Positions 11,101 to 23,038 of a stretch of 64,000 bases of DNA are shown here, in pieces. Numbering within the stretch: the stretch's first letter is position 1; each line of letters opens with the position of its first letter. The notes beneath the pieces were generated by a model, which did no database searches, was not told where the DNA came from, and saw only the letters and a program-made list of their open reading frames with translations. The translations under genes and the position numbers were made by a program. The stretch is taken from positions 227,717,651 through 227,781,650 of the forward strand of contig OX352772.1 of assembly GCA_947095535.1 (NCBI GenBank), given 5' to 3'. This DNA is from Poecilobothrus nobilitatus (Eukaryota; Arthropoda; Insecta; Diptera; Dolichopodidae).

Positions 11101-11329
11101 GTTTTCCCCTTATTACTGCTCTCACTTTTTTTAATTTAACATTTTTAAATATTCATATCCGCATCAGCAATGTCCAAATATTCACAAATAACTTTTTTGA
11201 TAATAAAAGTAGATTTTCATTTGCAGCATTAGATACATCTACAATTTAAATTATTTTCTCTTTCTCGTTTTGTTCGTACCAATTCATCATCCTCTGCCTT
11301 GTTTTTTTTTTGTTGAAATTAAACCATGC

Positions 11330-11875
11330 CTTGGGGTAGCGGTATTAAAAATTTCTTAACCTTGTTTACATATTTGGAAATCATATAAGACTCAATAAGA
11401 CAATGTTTGAAAATATTGAACAAAGGTAGTTACGAAAAAATTTTTTATTTATTTTTAAAATAATGAAAAGTTAAGAAAGTAGTATTATAAGCAGAATGAT
11501 ATAATATATTATTTTTTTAACACTATAAACGATTTGTAAGGATTTTTAATAGTCGACAAGGGAACTGTAGTATTGTTTTTTTTTTTGCTATTATGAAGCC
11601 CAACTTGTATCTTCTTCTAAATAAGTATACCCACACATTGGGTTATCTAATTTGCCCACTTTGAAGAACTGTAACCGTAAATACCCGTACCCGCCTCCGC
11701 TGTTAGAGAACTAGTAATATTACTGAGATTCTCGGTTAATCCTGATTGTTTTTCATATTATTGATGTATTCACATTTAGTCCTTAATTTTTGTTTTTAAA
11801 CGCTGTAATAAAATAAATTATATTCAATAAAAATACTTACATGTATAGAAAGTGTTAATATCCAAGTTAAAGAAG
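11330..11875. other. Unassigned sequence left of the array
   Basis: AT-rich with a small GC-richer patch (ACCCGTACCCGCCTCCGC near 11690). The stretch 11478-11585 resembles 2337-2420. No coding or RNA feature is supported. The tandem array starts at 11876. Confidence 0.5.
11478..11585 (+). repeat. Degenerate dispersed repeat, copy 2
   Basis: Counterpart of 2337-2420, with AAGCAGAATGA at the start and TAGTCGACAAGGGAACTGTAG before a T run. Family unknown. Confidence 0.4.
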
Positions 11876-11886
11876 ACATTATATGA

Positions 11887-12063
11887 GTAAAAAATAAATT
11901 CGCATGTATTACATTACGTAAACATTTCAATTCTCTGCAGGGAAGAAAAAAAATTTTAAAATTAGAAGACATTAGATTTGCTTTCAATAAAATTTATTTA
12001 AATTTTAAACAAAAAGAAGAATTTTTTCCAGTTTCAAAAGCCTATAAAAAAGTCATGGAATAA
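11887..12063 (+). other. Unrecognised 58-codon open frame at each unit start
   Basis: The frame has no ATG at its start, is bounded by TGA (11884) and TAA (12061), and is rich in Lys, Phe and Asn (LEDIRFAFNKIYLNF, EEFFPVSKAYKKVME). It is kept with few changes at the start of all seven units. It could be an exon or a transposon scrap carried in the founding unit. I do not recognise the family. Confidence 0.3.
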
Positions 12064-13562
12064 TAAAAGTCCTCTCATCTAATAATAAGAGTTCTCTCAT
12101 CTAATAGAATTGTTCAAAAAAAATCTAAATCATAAAAATATTTTAATGTCAAAACATTAAATTATGTTTTTATGTGCGAAATACTATTATATCAATTAGT
12201 ATTGTTTACATTCGTAATTGATTGGATTTGCTGACACAGTTTAAAAGAAATTTTTTTTTTGTTATACAGGGTGATTTGCCAATTATCTGCCATTATAGAA
12301 CTAGATGGTGTTCTGAGGTTTAAAATAAATAATGGTACGGCATAAAAATAAAAAAAATCAACTATTTATAAAAAAAATATAATTTATATCTTTTTTATTC
12401 AAAAAATAATGGTATTAATATAATGATTGGACTATTAATTTTTTTCCCCCCTGCATTTTCAGCAAAATATCTTTTATCTAGGTCAAAAATTACAGAACTT
12501 ATAGTAAAAAAACTTTTTCAACAATTTCTAAAAAACAATTTAAAAATAAATATTCTTTAATTTTTTTATAATTCAAGTTCATTTTCATTTTATTTTGTCA
12601 TTTAAATTTCAAGTAACCTGTTATTATTATTATTATTTTTAATATTGCTTTTTTATAATTTCAAATAATACAATTCTTTTTAATTACATATTTACACAGA
12701 GAATTTGGTCACGTGGTGAGAGTTGTTCATCTTATTGTAATAGATAATCTTTGATTTTTATGATGTAATTTTGGCTACCAAAATTAATGTGTTTGTGTGC
12801 GAGTATAAAGTATTAGGTTAGGTATACAGAGAACTGAAATTGAAATTGTGTGTATATATGCGTAGACAAATGAATATTCAATTTACATTTAGTATGTTTC
12901 GATTTTAAATATGTAGTTTTTTTTTTAATTATTTGTCGTTTTCGTACATGATGAATTATTTTACTATCCACTTTTTACAAGTTGAGTAAATTTTTGTAAG
13001 AGTATATATGGACTACTAGGAAAATTTTGTAGCCACGTGGGTAATGCAACTATTTTGAGTACTTATTGACGTCTACAATATAATAAGCAATAAGCAACTT
13101 CAATTTTAACATTCTGAGAGAATGCATTTAACAAATAAATATAAAAAGAATTAGAATCTGAATAGTATGATTAATGGTTATATTCTGATTGTTTGAACAA
13201 AACAAAATAATGATTTGAAATTATTATATTTAGACATGTAGTATTTAAATTTTTTCTATTAATAAGAATCTAGCAAGAATGCATTATCGTTTTATTGCAG
13301 GAATTATTTTTGCTCATAAAAACAAATGTCAATTGTCAATGTCAGCCATACGTCCACTGCAATACTCAATACAATATTATGAAATATGAATTTGATGATT
13401 GTTCCCCCTTTTTTTTACAAAACAATATAATAACAATTTTTTTCTTTTCGCTTTTTTTTTAATTTGCTCATTCATTTACTGTTTTACTGTATTTACTGTT
13501 TAATAATTAAAATTGTGTTATTATTTATCCTGATGTTTATATAATAATATTAATTATTATAC

Positions 13563-13588
13563 AATATTATTATTATAATAATAATATT
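13563..13588. repeat. Perfect 26-bp AT palindrome (unit 1 copy)
   Basis: Alternating TTA/TAA triplets form a perfect self-complementary 26-mer able to extrude as a cruciform. The same palindrome lies at 19005-19030, 25010-25035, 33568-33593, 39575-39600 and 45152-45177; unit 4 lost it in its deletion. A second small inverted repeat (GTTACTAAAAGTAAC) follows within a few bases. Confidence 0.9.
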
Positions 13589-14052
13589 ATAAGTTACTAA
13601 AAGTAACCAAAATCTCCTAATCTAAAAACGCAACAATGTTTTTTATCAACAAAATTCATTATAATTCTTTTTATTACAGTTTTATCAACAAAAATCCGTT
13701 TTAAATTAAATCAGAACAAAGAACTTTATTATTTCAAAATATCAACGCGTTTTTATTTTTATCAGTGCAAAGAAACTAAAATGCGCTTTGTAAGCATTTC
13801 TATAGGTGACGCGTTCAAACAAGAAAGTAGAGGTACAAAAGTAAATTTTTATATTTAGAATAAGTTTGGAAGTCGTTTAATAACGACACAAAATAGAATT
13901 AATAATATTTCTTTCTTTTTATTTATTTTATCTACAAAATATAAAATTTTTAAATAAATAAAAAAATATAAATCTATAAAAAAAATATATAAATTTAAAA
14001 AAAAATAATATGAATATATAAAAAAAAAATTCTAATCTATATCAAAAATTGT

Positions 14053-14126
14053 ATCCAGCCAATGGTGTAGTTGTTAAGACACCGGCCTTTTATACGAAAG
14101 GTCTTGGATTCAAACCCCGGCTGGAT
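14053..14126 (+). ncRNA. tRNA-like element, unit 1 (form A)
   Basis: A 74-nt segment with an acceptor-like stem (ATCCAGC with GCTGGAT), a D-like arm (GGTGT with ACACC), an anticodon-like arm (CCTTT with AAAGG around TATACG) and a T-like arm. The Pol III A box is TGGTGTAGTTG. The B box is damaged (GATTCAAAC in place of GGTTCAAAC) and the T stem loses a pair. The anticodon-like loop has six bases and the linker before the D arm is too long, so this is not a canonical tRNA. The nearest T run of four lies about 90 nt downstream. Confidence 0.6.
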
Positions 14127-15119
14127 CAAAATCTACTGAAAAAATAAAAAGCGCTATAAAAATAATAAAAATCTATAAAAGAAAATATAAGAAAATTCTA
14201 ATAAAAAATTTAATTATCTTTTAGCCTAGAAATTCGGTTTCATAAAAGTTCACGTGATCTTCCTGGTAATACGTGTGGCAAGTAGGAGTTAAAGAACTAC
14301 GCTTCTGAATTTGTAACCAGTGATTGAAAATAGGAAAAGAGGCCCCCTAGTAGCGCAAGCAAATGGGAGCTGCGTACTAAAGGCGTAATAGCAGCAGCTG
14401 CTTATTTAATTAGGTTACAAAAGACCACAGGTACATCTCGGTACACAAAAATGTTGATCATACAGTTATCTAATTTTTTTTCTTGTCTTAAAGAAAATTT
14501 GCAAATATTAAAATTGAAAACACAAAGGAAGAAAAACAACTAAAGTAAAATAAAATTAGAATTCTCTAAAGATAAAATTTTTTTAAATAAAAAAAATTTA
14601 AAAATTATAAGAATTATATTGAAGAACCAATACTTTTTATAAAAATAAATGAAAATGAAATGATGAAACGAATATAATTTTTTATTTATTTGTTTCATAA
14701 GTTAATAATAAATTGATCGATCAATAAAATAAAATAATATAAGTTTGTGAAAAACAAAATTGTATAAAAAATATTGTAAAGCTTTAAAGAAAAAAAATTT
14801 TATATAATTTTGAAAAAATTTTTTATAAAACTAAGTATTGTAATAGAAAGAGAAAAATCTTTATCAAAGTTTATAAAAATTTTTAATTTTTTGTTAAAAC
14901 ATAACTTCTTATTCTTTTTTGGAAATTATAAAAATTGTACTATTATAATATGTGTTGTACTATTATAACATGTGAGTTTCTCAATTTAACAAAAAAAAAG
15001 AAGAAGAATACATTTTTGAAAGTTACTTTGATACTTTTGTACTATTGTTGTCATTTGTTTTGGATTTGTTTAAAATCTTTTCCATTTTTTCAATATGACA
15101 CAATATTTAAATTGAACTA

Positions 15120-17166
15120 TAATCGGTTCATCGGAACCAGAACCAAACTCCTTACAACCCCTTACGGACAAGTACATGCACAAACACTAACCAATTGCTC
15201 GTAATTCAGGAAAAAGAGTCACTAAGAGACACCATCTCCGGAATAATCTAATCTGAACTTAAGAAAATTTTTGGTAATAGACCAAATGAAAGTTTCACAA
15301 ACAGAATTCAAGTGAACGAAGAGTTAATTCAAACTATAAATATTGACGATAGAAAATTGTCCGGTATTGATAAAATACCAGACGTTATCAAAAGTTTAAG
15401 AGAATTCTCCGGTGATAACGGTGAACGAACACTAACAACATATGACCACTTGAAAGGAACTTTAAAATATTTCGGCGTCTTAAAGGAGATCCAACTTCAA
15501 GCTTTTTAAGCATGCGTGAACCTGAAGATTTAACAAAAGATTTCTATGTCTAAAACTGGATAATGTAAATTACAGAATAAATCATAGCCAAAATATTATC
15601 AAAAGCTATCAACCAGCTGCCTCACCCCCGCAAGGAAAGAATAACCCACCATTTGTTCCAAAATCAAATTATAACTTTCAGCACCAATGTTATTAAAACT
15701 GTCGGTATTACCAAAAACCAAACTTTCAGAATCACTTTCACTCAAATCTTCCGAATCGTGCTCATGCAAACTTTCAAAATCATTACCAACAAAATGTGCA
15801 ATACCATTATAACAAAAATTTTTACCAAAAACTTGGAACAGATCCAACAAATATTGAACAGTCGCAACATTCGAGAACAAATCATTATTATCAGAATGGG
15901 TCTAAACAAATTTTGGAAACTTCTCTGCTAACGGTAATAGCTAGAGACCGTTATTTCAACAGTCTCATTAAAATAATAGATTCCAAAAAATCTTTTATAC
16001 CAAATCTTAAATTGTTGACCTTTACAAACCTGTACTGAGGGTAAAGATTGCTCACTTAGATTGATAACGGAAATAATTACAATTTTTTAGATTAAACTGC
16101 TCTTTGTTACCCTACATAGAACACCAAACGGAGAAATTTTAAAATTCTTAATTGACACAGGCTCGAACAAAAATTACATTCAGCATTCATGATTAGTCAA
16201 AAATCCTATTCAAAACAAACAAAATGTTTACTCTAATTCAATAGGCGGTAGCACCGCGATCACTTATCACTCTTATATAAATTTATTTGAACCTAAAACC
16301 TCTAAACTTAAATTTTAATTCTTACCAGAATTAAAATTCTTTAATTATAATAGAATAGGGATAATAAGTAGTGATTGTCTTAAGTATTTGAATGCCATAA
16401 TTCATGCAAATAAAAATTTCTTCACTATTAAACCAAATATAAAAATCTATTTAAAACAAGCTACTTCTGACTCAGTAAATCGCATTAATGTTAGGACATC
16501 TGATAACAAAATGCAAAGAAATGCAAGAAGAAAAACTTAACTATCTTATAAATAATAATTTACTCCTATTCGATGACCCTAATGAAAGTCTCACTTAAAC
16601 AACTACTGTTAAGTGAAATTAGAACCTCGACTAACGAATCAGTATATTCGAAAAGTTATCCCTATCCTCCCTATCCATCCCTGTCCCTATGTGTTTAAAA
16701 CAAATTGGAAAACAAATCTAGTAACTTTTAAATGACGGTATAATAAGGCAGTCAAGATCGCTGTATAGATCGTTGCAAAACAAGAGGACGCATCCGTTGA
16801 AAAAAAATATAGAATGGTAATAGACTATATAAAGTTAAATACTGTAGCAAACAAATACCCGATTCCAGAAATAAATGAGGTTCTTGCCAATCTTGGCCAA
16901 AATAATTTTTTTTCAATCATTGATTGAAAAAGTTGTTTCCATCAAATAGCTCTAAGAACTGCGATATTGAAAAAACTGCATTTGCGGTAAACAATGGAAA
17001 GTATGTGTTCACTCGATTCCCATTTGGATTGAAAAATGCAACCACTATATTTGAAAGGGCTCTGGATGATATTCTCAGATACCATATTGAAGTACGTTGC
17101 CATGTCTATACCGATGACATTATTATTTTTAGTAAAAATTAAGAAGATCACTTTAAAAACCTCAAG
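15120..17166 (+). pseudogene. Gypsy gag-protease-RT remnant, unit 1
   Basis: Gag part (about 15190-15940): a capsid-like stretch with KIPDVIKSLREFSG and TYDHLKGTLKYF, then a Gln/Asn-rich basic tail (NFQNHYQQNVQYHYNKNFY) in another frame. A stop near 15247 (TAATCTAATC) is specific to this copy. Protease (about 16100-16540): the catalytic motif FLIDTGSNKNYI, then a stop, then RIGIISSDCLKYLN. RT (about 16800-17160): RMVIDYIKLNTV, YPIPEINEVLANL, then FSIID followed by TGA, a frameshift, KTAFAVNNGKYVFTRFPFGL and the active site YTDDIIIFSKN. The text ends after DHFKNLK, before RNase H and integrase. It is a Ty3/gypsy fragment that was already dead when amplified. Confidence 0.85.
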
Positions 17167-17310
17167 TAACTGAAGGTTATTAATATTACACCAATTATAG
17201 AAGTTACTAAGATCAACTTGTAATGCTATTGAATCATCTAAGAAGGAAATTTTCTTGTACATCTACATAATATCATCAGCATAAATTCTAAATTCTGATT
17301 GTTTATCTTG
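17166..17310 (-). pseudogene. Antisense LINE RT scrap at unit end, unit 1
   Basis: On the minus strand, RIYADDIM, a stop, MYKKISFLDDSIALQ and DLSNFYNWCNINNLQL give the RT active site and following strand typical of Jockey/CR1-type LINEs (YADD, then LQ-DL-x2-FYNWC-x2-N). It is joined directly to the end of the gypsy RT. The rest of this LINE, upstream on the minus strand, is seen only to the right of the array (52843-53700). Confidence 0.75.
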
Positions 17311-19491
17311 ATAATTACATACAGAGAATATTTGTTAAGTCAATTAATAGGTATTTTGTATTATTCGATAATTCGGATGATATTAAATAATGCTTTTTCC
17401 TAAGCTTCCATTTGAGATCCAAAAACACATTATATGAGTAAAAAATAAATTCGCATGTATTAAATTACGTAAACATTTCAATTCTCTGCAGGGAAGAAAA
17501 AAAATTTTAAAATTAGAAGACATTAGATTTGCTTTCAATAAAATTTATTTAAATTTTAAACAAAAAGAAGAATTTTTTCCAGTTTCAAAAGCCTATAAAA
17601 AAGTCATGGAATAATAAAAGTCCTCTCATCTAATAGAATCTAAAGAGTCCTCTCATCTAATAATAAGAGTTCTCTCATCTAATAGAATTGTTCAAAAAAA
17701 ATCTAAGTCATAAAAATATTTTAATGTCAAAACAAATAATAATGGTACGGCATACGGTTTAAAATAAATAATGGTACGGCATAAATATAAAAAAAATCAA
17801 CTATTTATAAACAAAATATAATTTAAATCTTTTTTATTCAAAAAATAATGGTATTAATATAATCATTGGACTATTAATTTTTTCCCCCCCTACATTTTGA
17901 GCAAAATATCTTTTATCTAGGTCAAAAATTACAGAACTTATAGTAAAAAAACTTTTTCAACAATTTCTAAAAAACAATTTAAAAATAAGTATTCTTTAAT
18001 TTTTTTATAATTCAAGTTCAATGTTCATTTTCATTTTATTTTGTCATTTAAATTTCAAGTAACTTGTTATTATTATTATTATTATTATTGCTTCTTTATA
18101 ATTTCAAATAATACAATTCTTTTTAATTACATATTTACACAGAGAATTTGGTCACGTGATGAGAGTTGTTCATCTTATTGTAATAGATAATCTTTGATTT
18201 TTATGATGTAATTTTGGCTACCAAAATTAATGTGTTTGTGTGCGAGTATAAAGTATTAGGTTAGGTATACAGAGAACTGAAATTGAAATTGTGTGTATAT
18301 ATGCGTAGACAAATGAATATTCAATTTACATTTAGTATGTTTCGATTTTAAATATGTAGTTTTTTTTTTAATTATTTGTCGTTTTCGTACATGATGAATT
18401 ATTTTACTATCCACTTTTTACAAGTTGAGTAAATTTTTGTAAGAGTATATATGAACTATTAGGAAAATTTTGTAGCCACGTAGTTATTGCAACTATTTTG
18501 AGTACTTATTGACGTCTACAATATAATAAGCAATAAGCAACTTTAATTTTCACATTCTGAGAGAATGCATTTAACAAATAAATATAAAAAGAATTAGAAT
18601 CTGAATAGTATGATTAATGGTTATATTCTGATTGTTTGAACAAAACAAAATAATGATTTGAAATTGTTATATTTAGACATGTAGCATTTAAATTTTTTCT
18701 ATTAATAAAATCTAGCAAGAATGCATTATCGTTTTATTGCAGGAATTATTTTTGCTCATAAAAACAAATGTCAATTGTCAATGTCAGCCATACGTCCACT
18801 GCAATACTCAATACAATATTATGAAATATGAATTTGATGATTGTTCCCCTTTTTTTTTACAAAACAATATAATAACAATTTTTTTCTTTTTGCTTTTTTT
18901 TTAATTTGCTCATTCATTTACTGTTTTACTGTATTTACTGTTTAATAATTAATATTGTGTTATTATTTATCCTAATGTTTATATAATAATATTAATTATT
19001 ATACAATATTATTATTATAATAATAATATTATAAGTTACTAAAAGTAACCACAATCTCCTAATCTAAAAACGCAACAATGTTTTTTATCAACAAAATTCA
19101 TTATAATTCTTTTTATTACAGTTTTATCAACAAAAATCCGTTTTAAATTAAATTAGAACAAAGAACTTTATTATTTCAAAATATCAACGCATTTTTATTT
19201 TTATCAGTGCAAAGAAACTAAAATGCGCTTTGTAAGCATTTTTATAGGTGACGAGTGGGTGACGCGTTCAAACAAGAAAGTAGAGGTACAAAAGTAAATT
19301 TTTATATTTAGAATAAGTTTGGAAGTCGATTAATAACGACACAAAATAGAATTAATAATATTTCTTTCTTTTTATTTATTTTATCTACAAAATATAAATT
19401 TATAAAAAATTTTTAAATAAATAAAATAATATAAATCTATAAAAAAAATATATAAATTTAAAAAAAAATACTAATCTATATCAAACATTGT

Positions 19492-19565
19492 ATCCAGCCA
19501 ATGGTGTAGTTGTTAAGACACCGGCCTTTCATACGAAAGGTCTCGGGTTCAAACCCCGGCTGGAT
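19492..19565 (+). ncRNA. tRNA-like element, unit 2 (form B)
   Basis: Here the T arm is intact (CGGG, TTCAAAC loop, CCCG) and the B box reads GGGTTCAAACC; the A box is TGGTGTAGTTG. A run of five T at 19593-19597 gives a possible Pol III terminator 28 nt past the end. An outer inverted repeat (TAATCTATAT at 19472-19481, ATATAGATTA at 19567-19576) could extend the stem. The anticodon-like loop is CATACG. It is a better Pol III candidate than the form-A copies, but still not a standard tRNA. Confidence 0.68.
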
Positions 19566-19567
19566 CA

Positions 19568-20000
19568 TATAGATTAATAAAAATAATATAGATTTTTCTT
19601 ATAATACATAATTAGTAGAATATAATTAAATTAAAAATAAGTATATATGTCATATAAATTATAATAAAATATAATATTGTAATAGCTTAATTGTAATAAT
19701 ATAATAAAATAATAATAAACCATAATTCTTGTATAAGATAATAGATGGCGTTTAAATAATAGAAACGTCTTAGTCTTGTACAATAGCTACAGCCGAGTAA
19801 TCAACGGTGAAATTAATGATTCACGAAACTGAAGCTTAGTTAAATATGAATAATAAATAACTTAGTGGACGCCCTATACTCCTCATTGGAGTGGCAAGGA
19901 AAAAAAAAATATCAAACAATGTAATGAATTACTAGATTTGTATAATTCATACTTTATCTATTTTTAATAAATTCAAAATTATTATAAATAAAAATCTATA
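19568..20000 (+). repeat. Form-B-specific 433-bp block, unit 2
   Basis: Absent from A units, which join GGCTGGATCA straight to AAATCTACTG. Its first bases supply the 3' arm of the outer stem around the tRNA-like element. A GC-richer core (19740-19910) has small hairpins (ACTCC-TCATT-GGAGT; GTGAA with TTCAC) and TTGTACAA, so it may be structured. No coding sense is seen. Confidence 0.8.
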
Positions 20001-20991
20001 AAATCTACTGAAAAAATAAAAAGCGCTATAAAAATAATAAAAATCTATAAAAGAAAATATAAGAAAATTCTAATAAAAAATTTAATTATCTTTTAGCCTA
20101 GAAATTCGGTTTCATAAAAGTTCACGTGATCTTCCTGGTAATACGTGTGGCAAGTAGGAGTTAAAGAACTACGCTTCTGAATTTGTAACCAGTGATTGAA
20201 AATAGGAAAAGAGGCCCCCTAGTAGCGCAAGCAAATGGGAGCTGCGTACTAAAGGCGTAATAGCAGCAGCTGCTTATTTAATTAGGTTACAAAAGACCAC
20301 AGGTACATCTCGGTACACAAAAATGTTGATCATACAGTTATCTAATTTTTTTTCTTGTCTTAAAGAAAATTTGCAAATATTAAAATTGAAAACACAAAGG
20401 AAGAAAAACAACTAAAGTAAAATAAAATTAGAATTCTCTAAAGATAAAATTTTTTTAAATAAAAAAAATTTAAAAATTATAAGAATTATATTGAAGAACC
20501 AATACTTTTTATAAAAATAAATGAAAATGAAATGATGAAACGAATATAATTTTTTATTTATTTGTTTCATAAGTTAATAATAAATTGATCGATCAATAAA
20601 ATAAAATAATATAAGTTTGTGAAAAACAAAATTGTATAAAAAATATTGTAAAGCTTTAAAGAAAAAAAATTTTATATAATTTTGAAAAAATTTTTTATAA
20701 AACTAAGTATTGTAATAGAAAGAGAAAAATCTTTATCAAAGTTTATAAAAATTTTTAATTTTTTGTTAAAACATAACTTCTTATCCTTTTTTGGAAATTA
20801 TAAAAATTGTACTATTATAATATGTGTTGTACTATTATAATATGTGAGTTTCTCAATTTAACAAAAAAAAAGAAGAAGAATACATTTTTGAAAGTTACTT
20901 TGATACTTTTGTACTATTGTTGTCATTTGTTTTGGATTTGTTTAAAATCTTTTCCAGTTTTTCAATATGACACAATATTTAAATTGAACTA

Positions 20992-23038
20992 TAATTGGTT
21001 CATCGGAACCAGAACCAAACTCCTTACAACCCCTTACGGACAAGTACATGCACAAACACTAACCAATTGCTCGTAATTCAGGAAAAAGAGTCACTAAGAG
21101 ACACCATCTCCGGAATAATCCAATCTGAACTTAAGAAAATTTTTGGTAATAGACCAAATGAAAGTTTCACAAACAGAATTCAAGTGAACGAAGAGTTAAT
21201 TCAAACTATAAATATTGACGATAGAAAATTGTCCGGTATTGATAAAATACCAGACGTTATCAAAAGTTTAAGAGAATTCTCCGGTGATAACGGTGAACGA
21301 ACACTAACAACATATGACCACTTGAAAGGAACTTTAAAATATTTCGGCGTCTTAAAGGAGATTCAACTTCAAGCTTTTTAAGCATGCGTGAACCTGAAGA
21401 TTTAACAAAAGATTTCTATGTCTAAAACTGGATAATGTAAATTACAGAATAAATCATAGCCAAAATATTATCAAAAGCTATCAACCAGCTGCCTCACCCC
21501 CGCAAGGAAAGAATAACCCACCATTTGTTCCAAAATCAAATTATAACTTTCAGCACCAATGTTATTAAAACTGTCGGTATTACCAAAAACCAAACTTTCA
21601 GAATCACTTTCACTCAAATCTTCCGAATCGTGCTCATGCAAACTTTCAAAATCATTACCAACAAAATGTGCAATACCATTATAACAAAAATTTTTACCAA
21701 AAACTTGGAACAGATCCAACAAATATTGAACAGTCGCAACATTCGAGAACAAATCATTATTATCAGAATGGGTCTAAACAAATTTTGGAAACTTCTCTGC
21801 TAACGGTAATAGCTAGAGACCGTTATTTCAACAGTCTCATTAAAATAATAGATTCCAAAAAATCTTTTATACCAAATCTTAAATTGTTGACCTTTACAAA
21901 CCTGTACTGAGGGTAAAGATTGCTCACTTAGATTGATAACGGAAATAATTACAATTTTTTAGATTAAACTGCTCTTTGTTACCCTACATAGAACACCAAA
22001 CGGAGAAATTTTAAAATTCTTAATTGACACAGGCTCGAACAAAAATTACATTCAGCATTCATGATTAGTCAAAAATCCTATTCAAAACAAACAAAATGTT
22101 TACTCTAATTCAATAGGCGGTAGCACCGCGATCACTTATCACTCTTATATAAATTTATTTGAACCTAAAACCTCTAAACTTAAATTTCATATCTTACCAG
22201 AATTAAAATTCTTTAATTATAATAGAATAGGGATAATAAGTAGTGATTGTCTTAAGTATTTGAATGCCATAATTCATGCAAATAAAAATTTCTTCACTAT
22301 TAAACCAAATATAAAAATCTATTTAAAACAAGCTACTTCTGACTCAGTAAATCGCATTAATGTTAGGACATCTGATAACAAAATGCAAAGAAATGCAAGA
22401 AGAAAAACTTAACTATCTTATAAATAATAATTTACTCCTATTCGATGACCCTAATGAAAGTCTCACTTAAACAACTACTGTTAAGTGAAATTAGAACCTC
22501 GACTAACGAATCAGTATATTCGAAAAGTTATCCCTATCCTCCCTATCCATCCCTGTCCCTATGTGTTTAAAACAAATTGGAAAACAAATCTAGTAACTTT
22601 TAAATGACGGTATAATAAGGCAGTCAAGATCGCTGTATAGATCGTTGCAAAACAAGAGGACGCATCCGATGAAAAAAAATATAGAATGGTAATAGACTAT
22701 ATAAAGTTAAATACTGTAGCAAACAAATACCCGATTCCAGAAATAAATGAGGTTCTTGCCAATCTTGGCCAAAATAATTTTTTTTCAATCATTGATTGAA
22801 AAAGTTGTTTCCATCAAATAGCTCTAAGAACTGCGATATTGAAAAAACTGCATTTGCGGTAAACAATGGAAAGTATGTGTTCACTCGATTCCCATTTGGA
22901 TTGAAAAATGCAACCACTATATTTGAAAGGGCTCTGGATGATATTCTCAGATACCATATTGAAGTACGTTGCCATGTCTATACCGATGACATTATTATTT
23001 TTAGTAAAAATTAAGAAGATCACTTTAAAAACCTCAAG
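20992..23038 (+). pseudogene. Gypsy gag-protease-RT remnant, unit 2
   Basis: The gag opening stays in frame longer here than in unit 1: open from 20995 to 21381, because unit 1's TAATC stop is CAATC. The protease region has CATATCTTACC where unit 1 reads TAATTCTTACC. The TGA after FSIID, the following shift and the end after the YTDD strand are all present as in unit 1. Confidence 0.85.

Larger units (their letters stand above)
11876..17426 (+). repeat. Array unit 1 (form A, 5551 bp)
   Basis: Left-most unit; the flank differs up to GACATTATATG. It carries form-A markers (CACGTGGTGAG at 12712, CCACGTGGGTAATGC at 13033, no 433-bp block) and has two CTCTCATCTAATA motifs near 12070-12110, where the other units have three. 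Its tRNA-like element has an extra change (TCTTGG). Confidence 0.93.

Noticed and set aside
12270..12300. DNA transposon end (TATACAGGGTGATTTGCC) in the unit leader
   Set aside because: It resembles common insect transposon termini, but no matching inverted end or TA duplication was found.
14053..14126. A functional host tRNA gene
   Set aside because: Six-base anticodon-like loop, overlong linker before the D arm and no assignable anticodon; kept as tRNA-like only.
14935..15204. An 89-codon hydrophobic frame before gag in most units
   Set aside because: It arises from AT-rich leader text with no motif; it is cut short in unit 7 by divergence and has no sign of coding constraint.
15599..15880. 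A 93-codon minus-strand frame conserved in six units
   Set aside because: It is the antisense of the Gln/Asn-rich gag tail; conservation follows from the unit being repeated.
19740..19880. Hammerhead ribozyme in the form-B block (GAAAC occurs twice)
   Set aside because: No CTGATGA core at a fitting distance and no three-way junction could be drawn.
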